Positions 42,308-51,037 of a stretch of DNA of 64,000 nucleotides are shown piece after piece. The DNA lies in contig JAEZIN010000035.1 of the NCBI GenBank assembly GCA_023436585.1, forward strand, positions 177,533-241,532, in the 5' to 3' direction. Positions within the stretch are counted from its first letter, which is position 1. Every line of letters starts with the position of its first letter. A program made the translations under genes and the position numbers. The DNA is from Bacillota bacterium. Its GTDB lineage: Bacteria; Bacillota; Clostridia; Christensenellales; Aristaeellaceae. The notes beneath the pieces were generated by a model. The model saw only the letters and a program-made list of their open reading frames with translations, ran no database searches and was not told where the DNA came from.

Positions 42308-43135
42308 ATGAAAAAGATCAAGCTGCATTATCTTCTGGGAGATGTGCACATGGGCGGCCACGATGTGCACCGCATCGCCCGCGGGGCATTAAAGCTGTTA
42401 ACCGCGGCCGGCTGTTTTGACGTGCTGGTGGTTTGCGATGGGCCGGCCCTTGGGGACATCGGCTTTGACGAATATTTGCAATCTGGCAAAATCAATGAGG
42501 CAGATGCGTTTATTTTCAATTGCGGAAACTGGCGCTTTAATATTCCTGCGGAACAGAAGCTGCTGGAGGACGCGGTGGCGGCTGGCGCCGGTTTTTTGCT
42601 GATGCATGGCGACCACCCCTGCTACTGGCCGGCCGCGGGCATGGCCCCCTGGGAAGGGTTTGAGCGTATGGCGGGCTTTGTGTGGCGTGAAAAAACCAGC
42701 CATGGGGACTTCGGGAATTTTCATATTAGCGTGACGCAGCCTGACCACCCCATCATGCAAGGTTTATCCGGCTTTGACACGCGGGACGAAGTATTCTGCA
42801 CCATGGAAAACCCTCACAATGTGTCTTTTGAGGTATTGGCTACGGCCTATTCTGACCCTGCCGTCATCTCCCGCCACGGCCAGGCAGGCACCGGCCAGGA
42901 GGAGCCCATAGCAATCACCGGCCGCTTTGGCAAAGGGCGTACCTACAACCAGGGTCTGGGGCATGTGTGGCCTTATTATACAGGCCATGGCCTGGGCGAG
43001 AACACCATGGTTTCCTGGATGCCCATGGAGCATCGCATCATGTTCGTGCGCGCCTGTGAGTGGATAGCCACCGGAGCTGTGGAACAAACCAAAGACTTTA
43101 ACGGCAATATTTCATTATATAAGGTTGAGGCTTGA
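42308..43135 (+). CDS. ThuA-like (trehalose-utilisation) domain protein
   Basis: A 275-residue protein of the ThuA type with a class I glutamine-amidotransferase-like fold. LLGDVHMGGHDVHRIARGA and DAFIFNCGNWRFNIPAEQ resemble the start of ThuA, followed by GAGFLLMHGDHPCYWP and FHISVTQPDHPIMQGLSGF, the HPI..G line shared by the family, and later GRFGKGRTYNQGLGHVW. In rhizobia ThuA acts with the dehydrogenase ThuB in 3-keto-disaccharide metabolism. Here it lies between a Gfo/Idh-like gene and a dehydrogenase gene, which supports a similar role. The catalytic residues are not settled. Confidence 0.8.
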   Translation: MKKIKLHYLLGDVHMGGHDVHRIARGALKLLTAAGCFDVLVVCDGPALGDIGFDEYLQSGKINEADAFIFNCGNWRFNIPAEQKLLEDAVAAGAGFLLMHGDHPCYWPAAGMAPWEGFERMAGFVWREKTSHGDFGNFHISVTQPDHPIMQGLSGFDTRDEVFCTMENPHNVSFEVLATAYSDPAVISRHGQAGTGQEEPIAITGRFGKGRTYNQGLGHVWPYYTGHGLGENTMVSWMPMEHRIMFVRACEWIATGAVEQTKDFNGNISLYKVEA

Positions 43136-43137
43136 TT

Positions 43138-44121
43138 ATGCGCAAAGATTATCGGGTTACATTTATCCAAAAGGAACAGGCAGCCCTTGTGGAGCACGAC
43201 ATGGACGAAGCGCTCAAGCCTGGCCAGATACTGGGTCAAAATGTGCTTTCCCTTATCTCTACCGGCAGTGAGCGCGGCGGGTTTACCCAACAATTCCGGC
43301 CCGAGCAATATCCCATGCAAACAGGCTCATCTTCCATCGCCAAGGTTTTGAAGGTGGGGGAAGGCGTCACCAGGTACAAAGAGGGCGATTTGTTTTATCA
43401 TGGCGAAAATCACACGCTTTTTGTGAAGGTAGACCAGGGCGACACGGTGCCTGTACCTACGGGAGTGGCACCGGAAAAAGCACTTTTCGGGCGGTATGCG
43501 GCGGTATCCATGACATCCATTTACCGCATGCGGGCAAAGCCGGTGGATAAGATCATCGTTACCGGGTTGGGTCTGGTAGGGCTGATGTGCGCCCAGGTGC
43601 TTACTTGCATGGGCTTTGAGGTGTACGCGGTGGACCCTTCGCCGGAGCGCCGCCTCATTGCTGCTGAAACAAACCTTACAAATATCGGCGAAAAATTAGC
43701 TGTCTGGCCGGAGCTTACAAAGAAGGCGGGCGGCATGCTGGAGTGCAGCGGCAACGAGCTGGCGCTTCGTGATGCGATCCCCTTTATGCGGCCCGGCAGC
43801 GACATCTTCCAGGTAGGGGTGCCCTGGCACAAGACCAGCGACTGGGATGCCCATACCCTTTTGTATGATCTGTTTTATTCCTATGTAAGCCTGCACGGCG
43901 GCTGGGAATGGTACCTGCCCAAGAAGAGCACGGAGTTTGAACCCCATGGCAATTACTATCACATACAGAGCGCCATGCAGTTGATTGCCGGCGGAAAAAT
44001 GATCGTGCCATCCGCCATGTACGAGCTTCGCGACCCGAAGGATTGCAACCGTGTATACAGCGAGATATCCATCCCCCGCATGAAGCCTACCAGCATGATG
44101 CTGGACTGGCGTAATTTCTAA
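43138..44121 (+). CDS. Medium-chain (zinc-type) alcohol/sugar dehydrogenase-like protein
   Basis: A 327-residue MDR-superfamily protein. A GroES-like N-terminal domain (1-115; LISTGSERG and GSSSIAKVLKVGEGVTRYKEGD) is followed by the Rossmann domain with VTGLGLVGLMCAQVLTCMGF (nucleotide loop GLGLVG). The classical zinc ligands (Cys and GHE near the N terminus) are missing, as in the STGSE subgroup of sugar-related dehydrogenases. The ATG at 43138 is favoured by GAGG 7 nt upstream; TTG at 43132 overlaps the ThuA-like stop. It probably oxidises or reduces a sugar hydroxyl with NAD(P). Confidence 0.85.
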   Translation: MRKDYRVTFIQKEQAALVEHDMDEALKPGQILGQNVLSLISTGSERGGFTQQFRPEQYPMQTGSSSIAKVLKVGEGVTRYKEGDLFYHGENHTLFVKVDQGDTVPVPTGVAPEKALFGRYAAVSMTSIYRMRAKPVDKIIVTGLGLVGLMCAQVLTCMGFEVYAVDPSPERRLIAAETNLTNIGEKLAVWPELTKKAGGMLECSGNELALRDAIPFMRPGSDIFQVGVPWHKTSDWDAHTLLYDLFYSYVSLHGGWEWYLPKKSTEFEPHGNYYHIQSAMQLIAGGKMIVPSAMYELRDPKDCNRVYSEISIPRMKPTSMMLDWRNF

Positions 44122-44140
44122 GGCGATGGAGGGAAAGCAA

Positions 44141-44539
44141 ATGAAGCAGAAACCAAACGGTGTTCATCATATCGGCATGTCTTCCACCCATTTTGACGAA
44201 ACGGTGCGCCTGTATGAAAAGGGGCTGGGCTTTACCATCAAGCACACCTGGGGCAAAGGCCAGCGGGTGTATATGATGGATATGGGCGACGGCAGCTGCA
44301 TTGAGGTGTTCGAGGAAAAGGACAAGGAACTGCCTGCCATAGGCCGCTGGATGCATGTGGCCATCAACACGGATGATATCCAGAAAAGCTACGAGCGGGC
44401 GGTGAAGGCCGGCGCCAAACCCAAGCTTCCGCCTACCTTCGCGGATATTGTGGAAGCAACCCCTCAGCAAGTGAACATGTGGTTTGCCTACGTGGTAGGT
44501 TTCGACGGCGAGGAGATCGAGTTCATTCAGGAAGTATAA
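44141..44539 (+). CDS. VOC-superfamily (glyoxalase-like) protein, paralogue of 30899-31324
   Basis: A 132-residue VOC protein with GVHHIGMSSTHFDETVRLYE near the start and GFDGEEIEFIQ at the end; both ends match the protein at 30899-31324. Possible metal ligands are the His pair at the start, His in RWMHVAINTDD and Glu in EEIEF. GGAGGG lies 7 nt before the ATG at 44141. It is the last gene of the ROK-GH9-dehydrogenase operon, 19 bp after the dehydrogenase gene. Shared family and regulon suggest that both VOC copies act on related intermediates. Confidence 0.85.
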   Translation: MKQKPNGVHHIGMSSTHFDETVRLYEKGLGFTIKHTWGKGQRVYMMDMGDGSCIEVFEEKDKELPAIGRWMHVAINTDDIQKSYERAVKAGAKPKLPPTFADIVEATPQQVNMWFAYVVGFDGEEIEFIQEV

Positions 44540-44877
44540 ACCTTTCGTGAAAGTCATTCTCGCACTTTTCATGCGTTATCCCGGAATCCCCATTTAGTTA
44601 TATGCTCCACACAGCTCCGCGTACCGTCATCCTGAGGAGCGCAGCGGCGAAGGATCTTGCCAGAACCGGGAAAAGATCCTTCGCTTCGCTCCGGATGACA
44701 GTCATGAAGGTTGGGTGTACTTAGGGCATTTGTGTGCGTTGGCCCATGAATGTATGGATGCATAAATGCTTTCCATTATAGTAAGCGAATGGGTTTATCT
44801 GCTGTTCCATAGAGATGCTCCAAGTGATATGAAAATAAATATGAAATGAATTTACACTTTTACGATGTGTGTATAGA
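44540..44877. other. Gene-free stretch with hairpin repeat
   Basis: The 338 bp between the VOC gene and the MFS gene contain the interspersed hairpin repeat at 44626-44699 and otherwise AT-rich sequence. No open frame with a ribosome binding site was seen, and no clear promoter. Confidence 0.5.
44626..44699. repeat. Interspersed hairpin repeat (GTCATCC...GGATGAC type)
   Basis: A 74-bp imperfect inverted repeat. The left arm begins GTCATCCTGAGGAGCGCAGC and continues GGCGAAGGATCTT. The right arm AAGATCCTTCGC continues TTCGCTCCGGATGAC. Elements with these arms (CATCCTGAG...GCGAAGGATCT) are known as dispersed intergenic repeats in many bacterial genomes. Its copy number in this genome cannot be seen from one window. 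Confidence 0.8.
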
Positions 44878-46161
44878 ATGAAAACAAAAGAACTATTTTT
44901 CCCTGCTGCCCCTCCCACAGAACAGAAGCTGGGTAAAAGCCGCCGCATCCTGCTTGTGCAGGGAGCCATTGCGGCTTCGATGTTTTCGTTGGGAACAGGT
45001 AACTTTCTGGCGGGCTTTTTAACATATCTCGGGGCCGGACCGGCTTTGATTGCGCAGATCACCGCCATACCCACGCTGGGCTGCGTGCTGCAGCTTATTT
45101 CTCCCTTTTTGTTCGAGCGGCTGAGGTACAGAAAGCTTGCCATCGTGCTGATTTGCTTTGCGTTCCGCTTTTCCATGGGCTTTACGGTGCTTGCCCCGTT
45201 CTTGTTTACCGGCTACGGCAGCCGTTTGACATTTGTGTTTGCGCTGTACTTGTTTTCCTTCCTGGCCGCGGGGTTTGTGACCCCCGGTCTCAACCAGTGG
45301 GTCATGCAGCTTGGTCCGGAAACGGGGCGGGGCCGCTATTTTGCCATCAAGGATATCATATCCACCATCACCACCGCGCTTGTTCTGTATTGTATGGCGC
45401 GGCAATTGGATTACTTCTCCGGCAAAGGTGTACCGTTGCACGGATACATCGTGGTATACGGCTTTTGCATTGCGTTTTCCCTGATAGACGCCGTGCTGAT
45501 GTCCTTCATGCATGAACCGCCCAGCAAACCGGCGCCGGCCATGAAGTGGGCCGACCTCTTTATGCCATTGCGGAATCCGGGGTTTCGGCCGGTTCTTGTG
45601 TTTTTCATATGCTCTTACTTCGCGAGCTTCCTTTCCGGCCCGTTTCTTTCAGTATATCAATTGCAGTATCTTCATTTAAATCACAGCTTCATCACCGGTA
45701 TCGGGATGATATGCTCGCTGGCAGGCATGCTTGGCATTTGGCTGTGGGGCCGTGTGGCGGACCGGCGGTACTGGCACGTGGTGGTGTTAAGCGGCGGAAG
45801 CATTGCCGCCCTGTGCAGCCTGGGCTGGTTTCTTATACCGCCTGGGGCTGCAAAGACGATTGCGCCCTTTCTCATGGCAGCATCGGCCGCCGGCGGCGCA
45901 GCCAGCGGCATGGCGGGACTCAATTTGCAATATGACGCAAGCCCCGCGGATGGCAAAACAACATACCTTGGCGTAACGGCCGCCCTGGCCAGCCTGGTGG
46001 GGTATGGCTCCGCCATGCTGGGCGGCCTTGTTCAAAAATACCTGCAGCCTTTGATAGGCCTTGGCAGCATGCGCGTGCTGTTTTTATTAAGCGCCGTATG
46101 CGCGGCATTGACATTATTGTATGGATTGCGCTGCCTGCCAAGGCACCCGTGCAAAAAGTGA
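44878..46161 (+). CDS. Major facilitator superfamily transporter
   Basis: A 427-residue protein with about twelve helices. Features include FERLRYRKLAIV after the second helix and a repeated loop GRVADRRYWHVVV after helix 8, in the MFS RxxGRR-like positions. It belongs to a group of Bacillota MFS proteins found with sugar genes (related to YbjJ/Fucose-permease-like carriers), but the substrate is unclear. The ATG at 44878 lacks a clear ribosome binding site; GTG at 44869 is in frame. It stands apart from the VOC operon behind the repeat element and converges with the AraC-type gene. Confidence 0.85.
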   Translation: MKTKELFFPAAPPTEQKLGKSRRILLVQGAIAASMFSLGTGNFLAGFLTYLGAGPALIAQITAIPTLGCVLQLISPFLFERLRYRKLAIVLICFAFRFSMGFTVLAPFLFTGYGSRLTFVFALYLFSFLAAGFVTPGLNQWVMQLGPETGRGRYFAIKDIISTITTALVLYCMARQLDYFSGKGVPLHGYIVVYGFCIAFSLIDAVLMSFMHEPPSKPAPAMKWADLFMPLRNPGFRPVLVFFICSYFASFLSGPFLSVYQLQYLHLNHSFITGIGMICSLAGMLGIWLWGRVADRRYWHVVVLSGGSIAALCSLGWFLIPPGAAKTIAPFLMAASAAGGAASGMAGLNLQYDASPADGKTTYLGVTAALASLVGYGSAMLGGLVQKYLQPLIGLGSMRVLFLLSAVCAALTLLYGLRCLPRHPCKK

Positions 46162-46216
46162 TGCCTAAGGCGAGGTTCGATTCTACCCCCAAAACCAGCA
46201 CGCTATAATGGATGCA

Positions 46217-47068
46217 TTACTGTTCGTTTTTCCGATATAGCAGCGGCGCGGTACCCACCACGCGCTTGAAACACATGGAAAAGGAACTGTTGCTCGCAAA
46301 TCCGCATTGGATGGCAATGTCAAGAATAGAAAGGTTGGTTAGCCTGAGCATGCGCTTTGCCATGTTGATGCGCGTTGAGATGATATATTCATGCGGGGTA
46401 AAGCCGGTGCTGCTCTTAAACATACGGATAAAGTGGTAGGGGCTGAAGGAGGCGCATCTTGCAAGCGCTTCAACGGTGATGTCCTCTCTGATGTTTTCTT
46501 GAATATACGATAAAATCTTCTCCATATTGATTGGTTTGTCGCTGTCCTTTTGCTTTTTGTGCTCTGGTACTGTGAGCATCAATTCGGTAAGCGCGGAGTA
46601 GATGTACTTGGAAACCAGTATTTCGCTGATCGGCTCTGACTTGTGAAGCGCGTCAAAAATCCGTTCGACCGGGATCTTGGCGGCCAAAAAATCACGCGGC
46701 AGAATGACATCCCCGATATTGGCGGAGACTTCTTCAAAGATCCGCCTGGTTTGTGCACCGTCAAAGTGCATCCAAAGTATTTCCCAGCCGTCATTTGTGC
46801 CAAAGGTGTGCGGCTTGGTACAGTCGATCAAGGCGATTTCGCCCTCATGCAGTACATACTGCTGATCACCCAGTGTCAGGTATCCCTTGCCCTTGGTTAC
46901 CATGATGCATAGAAAGCTGATGTACGTACTGCGGGCAACCATATACCCGGGGCTGCAAAAATACTGACCTATATGCAGTATGTAGTACAGCGCTTCTTTC
47001 GCGAAGCGGCTGGCTGTATGTATGTAGACGTTGGACGCGTCGCTTACGCCAAATTCAAGTGTTTTCAT
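46217..47068 (-). CDS. AraC-family transcriptional regulator
   Basis: A 283-residue regulator with an N-terminal cupin-like sugar-sensing domain (about 20-165; GKGYLTLGDQQYVLHEGEIALIDC) and a C-terminal AraC DNA-binding domain (185-283) containing ITVEALARCASFSPYHFIRMF and ILDIAIQCGFASNSSFSMCF. AGAGGTGG precedes the ATG. The gene is divergent from the fourth importer, and a perfect palindrome lies in its promoter. It most likely activates the importer/alpha-galactosidase operon in response to its sugar. Confidence 0.93.
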   Translation of the reverse strand: MKTLEFGVSDASNVYIHTASRFAKEALYYILHIGQYFCSPGYMVARSTYISFLCIMVTKGKGYLTLGDQQYVLHEGEIALIDCTKPHTFGTNDGWEILWMHFDGAQTRRIFEEVSANIGDVILPRDFLAAKIPVERIFDALHKSEPISEILVSKYIYSALTELMLTVPEHKKQKDSDKPINMEKILSYIQENIREDITVEALARCASFSPYHFIRMFKSSTGFTPHEYIISTRINMAKRMLRLTNLSILDIAIQCGFASNSSFSMCFKRVVGTAPLLYRKNEQ

Positions 47069-47145
47069 CTGCCGCCACCTCTTTTTTGAAATCGCAATTT
47101 CATATAAATATGGAGCAATATACCGAAAATTTTGGGGACAAATAT

Positions 47146-47174
47146 ATGTTATAGTACTATATGACGAATGTCAA
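47146..47174 (-). promoter_or_regulatory. Predicted promoter of AraC-type gene with palindrome
   Basis: On the minus strand TTGACA (47174-47169), 17 nt, TAACAT (47151-47146). The perfect palindrome TATAGTACTATA (47150-47161) lies over the spacer and the edge of the -10 box and could be an operator in the divergent control region. Confidence 0.45.
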
Positions 47175-47286
47175 CGGGCGTTGTAAGCATTGCCAGGAAA
47201 TGTGAAATGCTTAACTATTGATAGACATGCCGAAATCCGGCCCGCTTGAGGAAGCTGCTTTAAAAGACTGCTAAGGAGTGGTTTCT

Positions 47287-48213
47287 TTGCAAAAAAGTTT
47301 AAGAAAACGAGTGTACGAACACAAGTATTTCTATCTGATGCTGCTGCCCGGTGCCGTGTGTGTGCTGCTGTTTTCGTATGCGCCGCTGTTGGGGCTTTAC
47401 ATGGCCTTTGTCAACTTTACACCCCGATTGGGTCAATTCTGGTCGGCGCTGTTTCACAGCGAATTTGTGGGGTTTCAGTGGTTTTCCTATTTTTTCTCGG
47501 GGAATGATTTTTTGAATGTCATGCGCAACACGTTGGTAACCAGCGTGCTGACGCTTTTGATGGGCTTCATCATGCCAATCTTGCTGGCGATATTCCTCAA
47601 TGAGTGCAAAAGCCGCGTGGTGAAAAGCGTTGTGCAAACCACGTCTTACCTGCCGTACTTTGTTTCTTGGGTCATTGCTTCCAACATCATCGTTACAATG
47701 CTTTCGGGGTCAGGCCTTATCAATCAAACGCTGCTGCGGCTGGGCCTTACCCAAAAGAGTATACCGTTTTTGCAGGATGGCAAGTACTTCTGGGCGATCG
47801 TTTCAATATCAAACACCTGGAAGGACATGGGGTACAACTCCATCATGTACCTGGCGGCCATCGCGGCCATCGACACAGGGATATTCGAAGCGGCCCAGGT
47901 GGATGGCGCGGGACGCCTTCGCCAGATATGGCACATCTTGTTACCCTCGATTCTCCCCACCGTGGTGGTGCTGCTCATTCTATCCATCGGCAAGCTGCTG
48001 AGCACCGGCTTTGACCAATTCTTTCTGCTGGGCAACAGCATGAACCGTGCGTATTCTGATGTGGTTGATACCTACTCCTTCCGGTACGGCATTCAAAATG
48101 GCATGTATTCCTATGCCACGGCGGTAGGCCTGTTTAAATCCGTTGTAGCGTTTTTCCTGGTGCTCATGTCCAACATGCTGGCGAAAAAAGCAGGCACGAG
48201 TCATCTGTTTTAA
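47287..48213 (+). CDS. ABC transporter permease (LplB/YtcP-partner type, fourth importer)
   Basis: A 308-residue permease of the LplB group, with the typical start KRVYEHKYFYLMLLPGAVCVLLFSY shifted inward by basic residues, about six helices and the EAA loop FEAAQVDGAGRLRQIWHIL. The TTG at 47287 is chosen because AGGAG lies 8 nt upstream; the in-frame GTG at 47278 overlaps that site. LplB-type importers carry complex or decorated oligosaccharides. The alpha-galactosidase genes downstream point to galactosides. Confidence 0.92.
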   Translation: MQKSLRKRVYEHKYFYLMLLPGAVCVLLFSYAPLLGLYMAFVNFTPRLGQFWSALFHSEFVGFQWFSYFFSGNDFLNVMRNTLVTSVLTLLMGFIMPILLAIFLNECKSRVVKSVVQTTSYLPYFVSWVIASNIIVTMLSGSGLINQTLLRLGLTQKSIPFLQDGKYFWAIVSISNTWKDMGYNSIMYLAAIAAIDTGIFEAAQVDGAGRLRQIWHILLPSILPTVVVLLILSIGKLLSTGFDQFFLLGNSMNRAYSDVVDTYSFRYGIQNGMYSYATAVGLFKSVVAFFLVLMSNMLAKKAGTSHLF

Positions 48214-48237
48214 AATCAGCCGAAAGGGGGTTGGCGC

Positions 48238-49128
48238 ATGAAGCGTAAAGACTTTACCTGGTATCTTGGCGAGTTTGTGATTTATGCCTTTCTGCTGACG
48301 ATTTTTATCATTACGTTTCTGCCCTTTTGGAATATCGCTGTGCTTTCCTTTAACGAGGCAGGGGATACGCAAACCGGCGGATTTATCCTTTGGCCCCGCG
48401 CATTCACCGCCAGCAGCTATGCCGCCGTGTTTGCGGATGCGGAGATTTTTAACGCGCTGGGGGTGACGCTGCTTCGAACCTTTGTGGGGGTGCCGCTGAC
48501 GGTGCTTGTGACTACGCTTTGCGCCTATGCGCTCAGCAAGCGGACCCTGCCGGGACGCCGCGGAATAGCGCTGTTCTTTATCTTCACGATGTATTTCAGC
48601 GGCGGACTGATTCCCTCCTACATGATTGTGAAGGAACTGGGGTTGATCGACAGGTTCTGGGTGTTTATTTTCCCGGGCTTGATCAACGTGTTTTGGATGA
48701 TATTGGTCAGAACCTATATGGAGGGGCTGCCGGCCGAAATGGAGGAGTCCGCAAAGCTGGACGGGGCCAATGACTTTTTGATTCTTTACAGGATCATCCT
48801 GCCGCTTTGCCTGCCGGTCCTTGCTACCATTACGCTTTTTGCAACCATCAACCATTGGAATTCCTGGTACGATTCCTACATTTATACCTATAAGTCTTCC
48901 CTCAAAACACTGCAGGCGGTGCTGGTCAAGATTCTCAACCAATACCAAACGGGCGATATGCTGTCCGCTTCGCAGCAGATGGCCAACGAGGCGAAAAAGC
49001 TGCCGGTCTCCAGCGAGACCATCCGCATGACGGTGACCATGGTGTCCACCATCCCCATCATCATGGTGTATCCTTTCCTTCAACGTTACTTTATCAAAGG
49101 CATTATGGTAGGGGCTGTCAAGAGCTAA
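48238..49128 (+). CDS. ABC transporter permease (YtcP/LplC type, fourth importer)
   Basis: A 296-residue permease with the group-specific features GDTQTGGFILWPRAFT after helix 1 and FSGGLIPSYMIVKELGL in the middle, the EAA loop MEESAKLDGANDFLILYRI and the end YFIKGIMVGAVKS. AAGGGGG precedes the ATG. It follows the first permease by 24 bp and is separated from the binding-protein gene by a palindrome. Gene order permease, permease, binding protein is normal for this group and differs from the three MalFG-type operons here. Confidence 0.94.
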   Translation: MKRKDFTWYLGEFVIYAFLLTIFIITFLPFWNIAVLSFNEAGDTQTGGFILWPRAFTASSYAAVFADAEIFNALGVTLLRTFVGVPLTVLVTTLCAYALSKRTLPGRRGIALFFIFTMYFSGGLIPSYMIVKELGLIDRFWVFIFPGLINVFWMILVRTYMEGLPAEMEESAKLDGANDFLILYRIILPLCLPVLATITLFATINHWNSWYDSYIYTYKSSLKTLQAVLVKILNQYQTGDMLSASQQMANEAKKLPVSSETIRMTVTMVSTIPIIMVYPFLQRYFIKGIMVGAVKS

Positions 49129-49139
49129 GGCGTTGTTAA

Positions 49140-49157
49140 GCGTGACCCGGGTCACGC
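49140..49157. promoter_or_regulatory. 18-bp perfect palindrome before fourth binding-protein gene
   Basis: GCGTGACCCGGGTCACGC is its own reverse complement. It lies between the second permease and the binding-protein gene, 28 bp before that start. It may fold as an RNA hairpin that protects the downstream message, or act as a protein site. Confidence 0.6.
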
Positions 49158-49185
49158 CGAACATAGAATAAAAGGAGGAATCCAA

Positions 49186-50766
49186 ATGAGGAAAAGAAGT
49201 CTGGCTACGATCCTGGCGCTCATCATGACTGTGTTGATGATCGTACCCGTAATCGGCAGTGCCGAGCCCATTACCCTGACCTTGTTTGACAAGAATACCG
49301 GCGATGCGTTTACCAACCCAGTTGCCAAGGAAATCACCGCCCGCACAGGCATCGTGATTGAAGTGCAGCAGCCGACCGGCAATCCGGACGAGAAGCTCAA
49401 CCTCATGCTTTCCAGCGGCGATTTGCCGGACATCGTACTCATCGACCGCCGCGTTGCGACGCTCAATAAGTACATTGAAGCCGGCGCTCTGGTACCGCTC
49501 AATGACCTGATTGCACAATATGCGCCTGAACTCTATGAGCGTTACGGCGACGTATTGGCCAAGAGCGTGTACAAGGACGGAAAGAACTACTACTTTAATA
49601 ACTGGTACGGCGTAGATCCCGATCCGAACTGGGCGTTTAATATGCGCATGGATATCCTGGAGGAGTTTGGCTATGGCGATCGCGCGAAAGCCGGCGAGCC
49701 CTTTACCCAGGAAGAGTATCTTGACCTGCTGCGCAAGTTTAAGCAAGCGTACCCGGGCGATGCGCTCAATCCCACCATCCCGCTGACCGTGAATGCCGAC
49801 TACCTGCCTGCCATCGTGGGTACCTTTAAAGCCATGTATGGCCTTAAGAACTACTATGAGCACGATGGCGTCATCGAGTTCCTGCCCCGTGATCCCAAAT
49901 ACCTGGATATGATGAAGTTCATGAACACCTTGTATACGGAAGGGCTGTTGGACGCCGAATGGGGCATCACCAATAACGCGCTCTACACCTCCAAGATCAT
50001 GAGCGGCCGTGTGTTCAGCGTGCCTGGCGGCAATGTGTCCGATGCCAATGCCCATTTCCGTGAGACAGAGGGCGAGGGCACGAACAAGCTGTTCTACATG
50101 TTCAAAGTCACCGCGCCTGGCGTTGAGCCCAATGAGACCACCTATGGACCGAGAAGCTCTCTGGGCTGGGACGGCGTGGGCATCACCGTCAAAAACAAGC
50201 ATCCGGAAGAAACCATCAAGCTTTTGAGCTTCCTGGCCAGCGAAGAAGGGCAGTACCTGCTCATGTGGGGCCTGGAAGGGGTCCAGTGGAACATGGTGGA
50301 CGGCGTGCACACGCCCACCCAGGAAACCTTGGACGCTATCCGCGCTGACTGGGCCGCCTTCTCCAAAGAAAGCGGCGTGCGCAAATGGACCTGGATGATC
50401 CGCAACGGCCTTGGCATGGATGGCACGCCTTATGACCTTATGTTCCGTTATAACCGCGATGAGGTTAACCTGCATGGCCTCAAGAGCATGGCCGGCTCCA
50501 ACTGGGATACCGCGCTGTATGACGACATCGGGCCCACAGCGGGATCGATGGAAGCGCTGGCCGAGCAGAAGATTCGCGATCTGATCGACAGCAGCTTTGC
50601 AGCGATGGTCAACGCTTCCTCCAACGAAGAAGTGGAACGTATCTACAACGAAATGATCGCGCAAATGGATGCCAACAATGCCGCCACGGTGGAAAAGATC
50701 TACACGGATAACTACTCTGCCCGCAAGCTGCTGTATGACCAGGCGGAAAGCAACCCCGCCAAGTAA
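49186..50766 (+). CDS. Extracellular solute-binding protein (YtcQ/LplA type, fourth importer)
   Basis: A 526-residue binding protein, the long form that pairs with LplB/YtcP permeases. Signal peptide 1-26 (MRKRSLATIL to GSA, before EPI) without lipobox cysteine. The mature part opens ITLTLFDKNTGDAFTNP and includes LNLMLSSGDLPDIVLIDRR and TYGPRSSLGWDGVGITVKNK with later GLEGVQWNMVDG, all usual for this family. AAAGGAGG lies 7 nt before the ATG. The following enzymes make alpha-galactosides the probable cargo. Confidence 0.93.
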   Translation: MRKRSLATILALIMTVLMIVPVIGSAEPITLTLFDKNTGDAFTNPVAKEITARTGIVIEVQQPTGNPDEKLNLMLSSGDLPDIVLIDRRVATLNKYIEAGALVPLNDLIAQYAPELYERYGDVLAKSVYKDGKNYYFNNWYGVDPDPNWAFNMRMDILEEFGYGDRAKAGEPFTQEEYLDLLRKFKQAYPGDALNPTIPLTVNADYLPAIVGTFKAMYGLKNYYEHDGVIEFLPRDPKYLDMMKFMNTLYTEGLLDAEWGITNNALYTSKIMSGRVFSVPGGNVSDANAHFRETEGEGTNKLFYMFKVTAPGVEPNETTYGPRSSLGWDGVGITVKNKHPEETIKLLSFLASEEGQYLLMWGLEGVQWNMVDGVHTPTQETLDAIRADWAAFSKESGVRKWTWMIRNGLGMDGTPYDLMFRYNRDEVNLHGLKSMAGSNWDTALYDDIGPTAGSMEALAEQKIRDLIDSSFAAMVNASSNEEVERIYNEMIAQMDANNAATVEKIYTDNYSARKLLYDQAESNPAK

Positions 50767-50813
50767 AACGCTTTGTCTAGGTTCTGTTAAGGTTCGCGCA
50801 GGACATGCGCACA

Positions 50814-50867
50814 TTCGTTCCGCCGCCGGTGTCAGGGAACCCCTTGACACCGCGCGCCGGGACCGAA
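50814..50867 (+). terminator. GC-rich imperfect hairpin after fourth binding-protein gene
   Basis: CGGTGTCA (50827-50834) pairs with TGACACCG (50845-50852), and the imperfect stem extends outward between TTCGTTCC (50814-50821) and GGGACCGAA (50859-50867). No T-run follows, so it may be an attenuator or mRNA-stabilising element rather than a full terminator before the GH97 gene. Confidence 0.5.
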
Positions 50868-51037
50868 GGTACCCACTGAATTTGTACATACCAATTTTGT
50901 CAGTTCACGCTTATTTATCAAATGACAGTTCATTGCCATCATGGCGATAATGACGGAATTGTTTAAATATTTGCTCTCCGGGCGAGCTATAACGCGAGCG
51001 TTCGGTATTATTTTGTTGCAACTTAGGAGGAAAAAAC

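Noticed and set aside
30899..44539. The idea that the VOC genes belong to fosfomycin or aromatic-compound resistance
   Set aside because: Their operons, regulator sites and neighbours are all sugar-related, and no thiol-transferase or aromatic-pathway gene is nearby.
44577..44763. Short coding frames across the hairpin repeat
   Set aside because: They are produced by the repeat arms themselves and lack ribosome binding sites.
47980..50889. A 969-codon open frame on the minus strand
   Set aside because: It is the antisense shadow of the permease and binding-protein genes at 47287-50766. The product is rich in H, Q, R and G with no domain, and no ribosome binding site precedes it.
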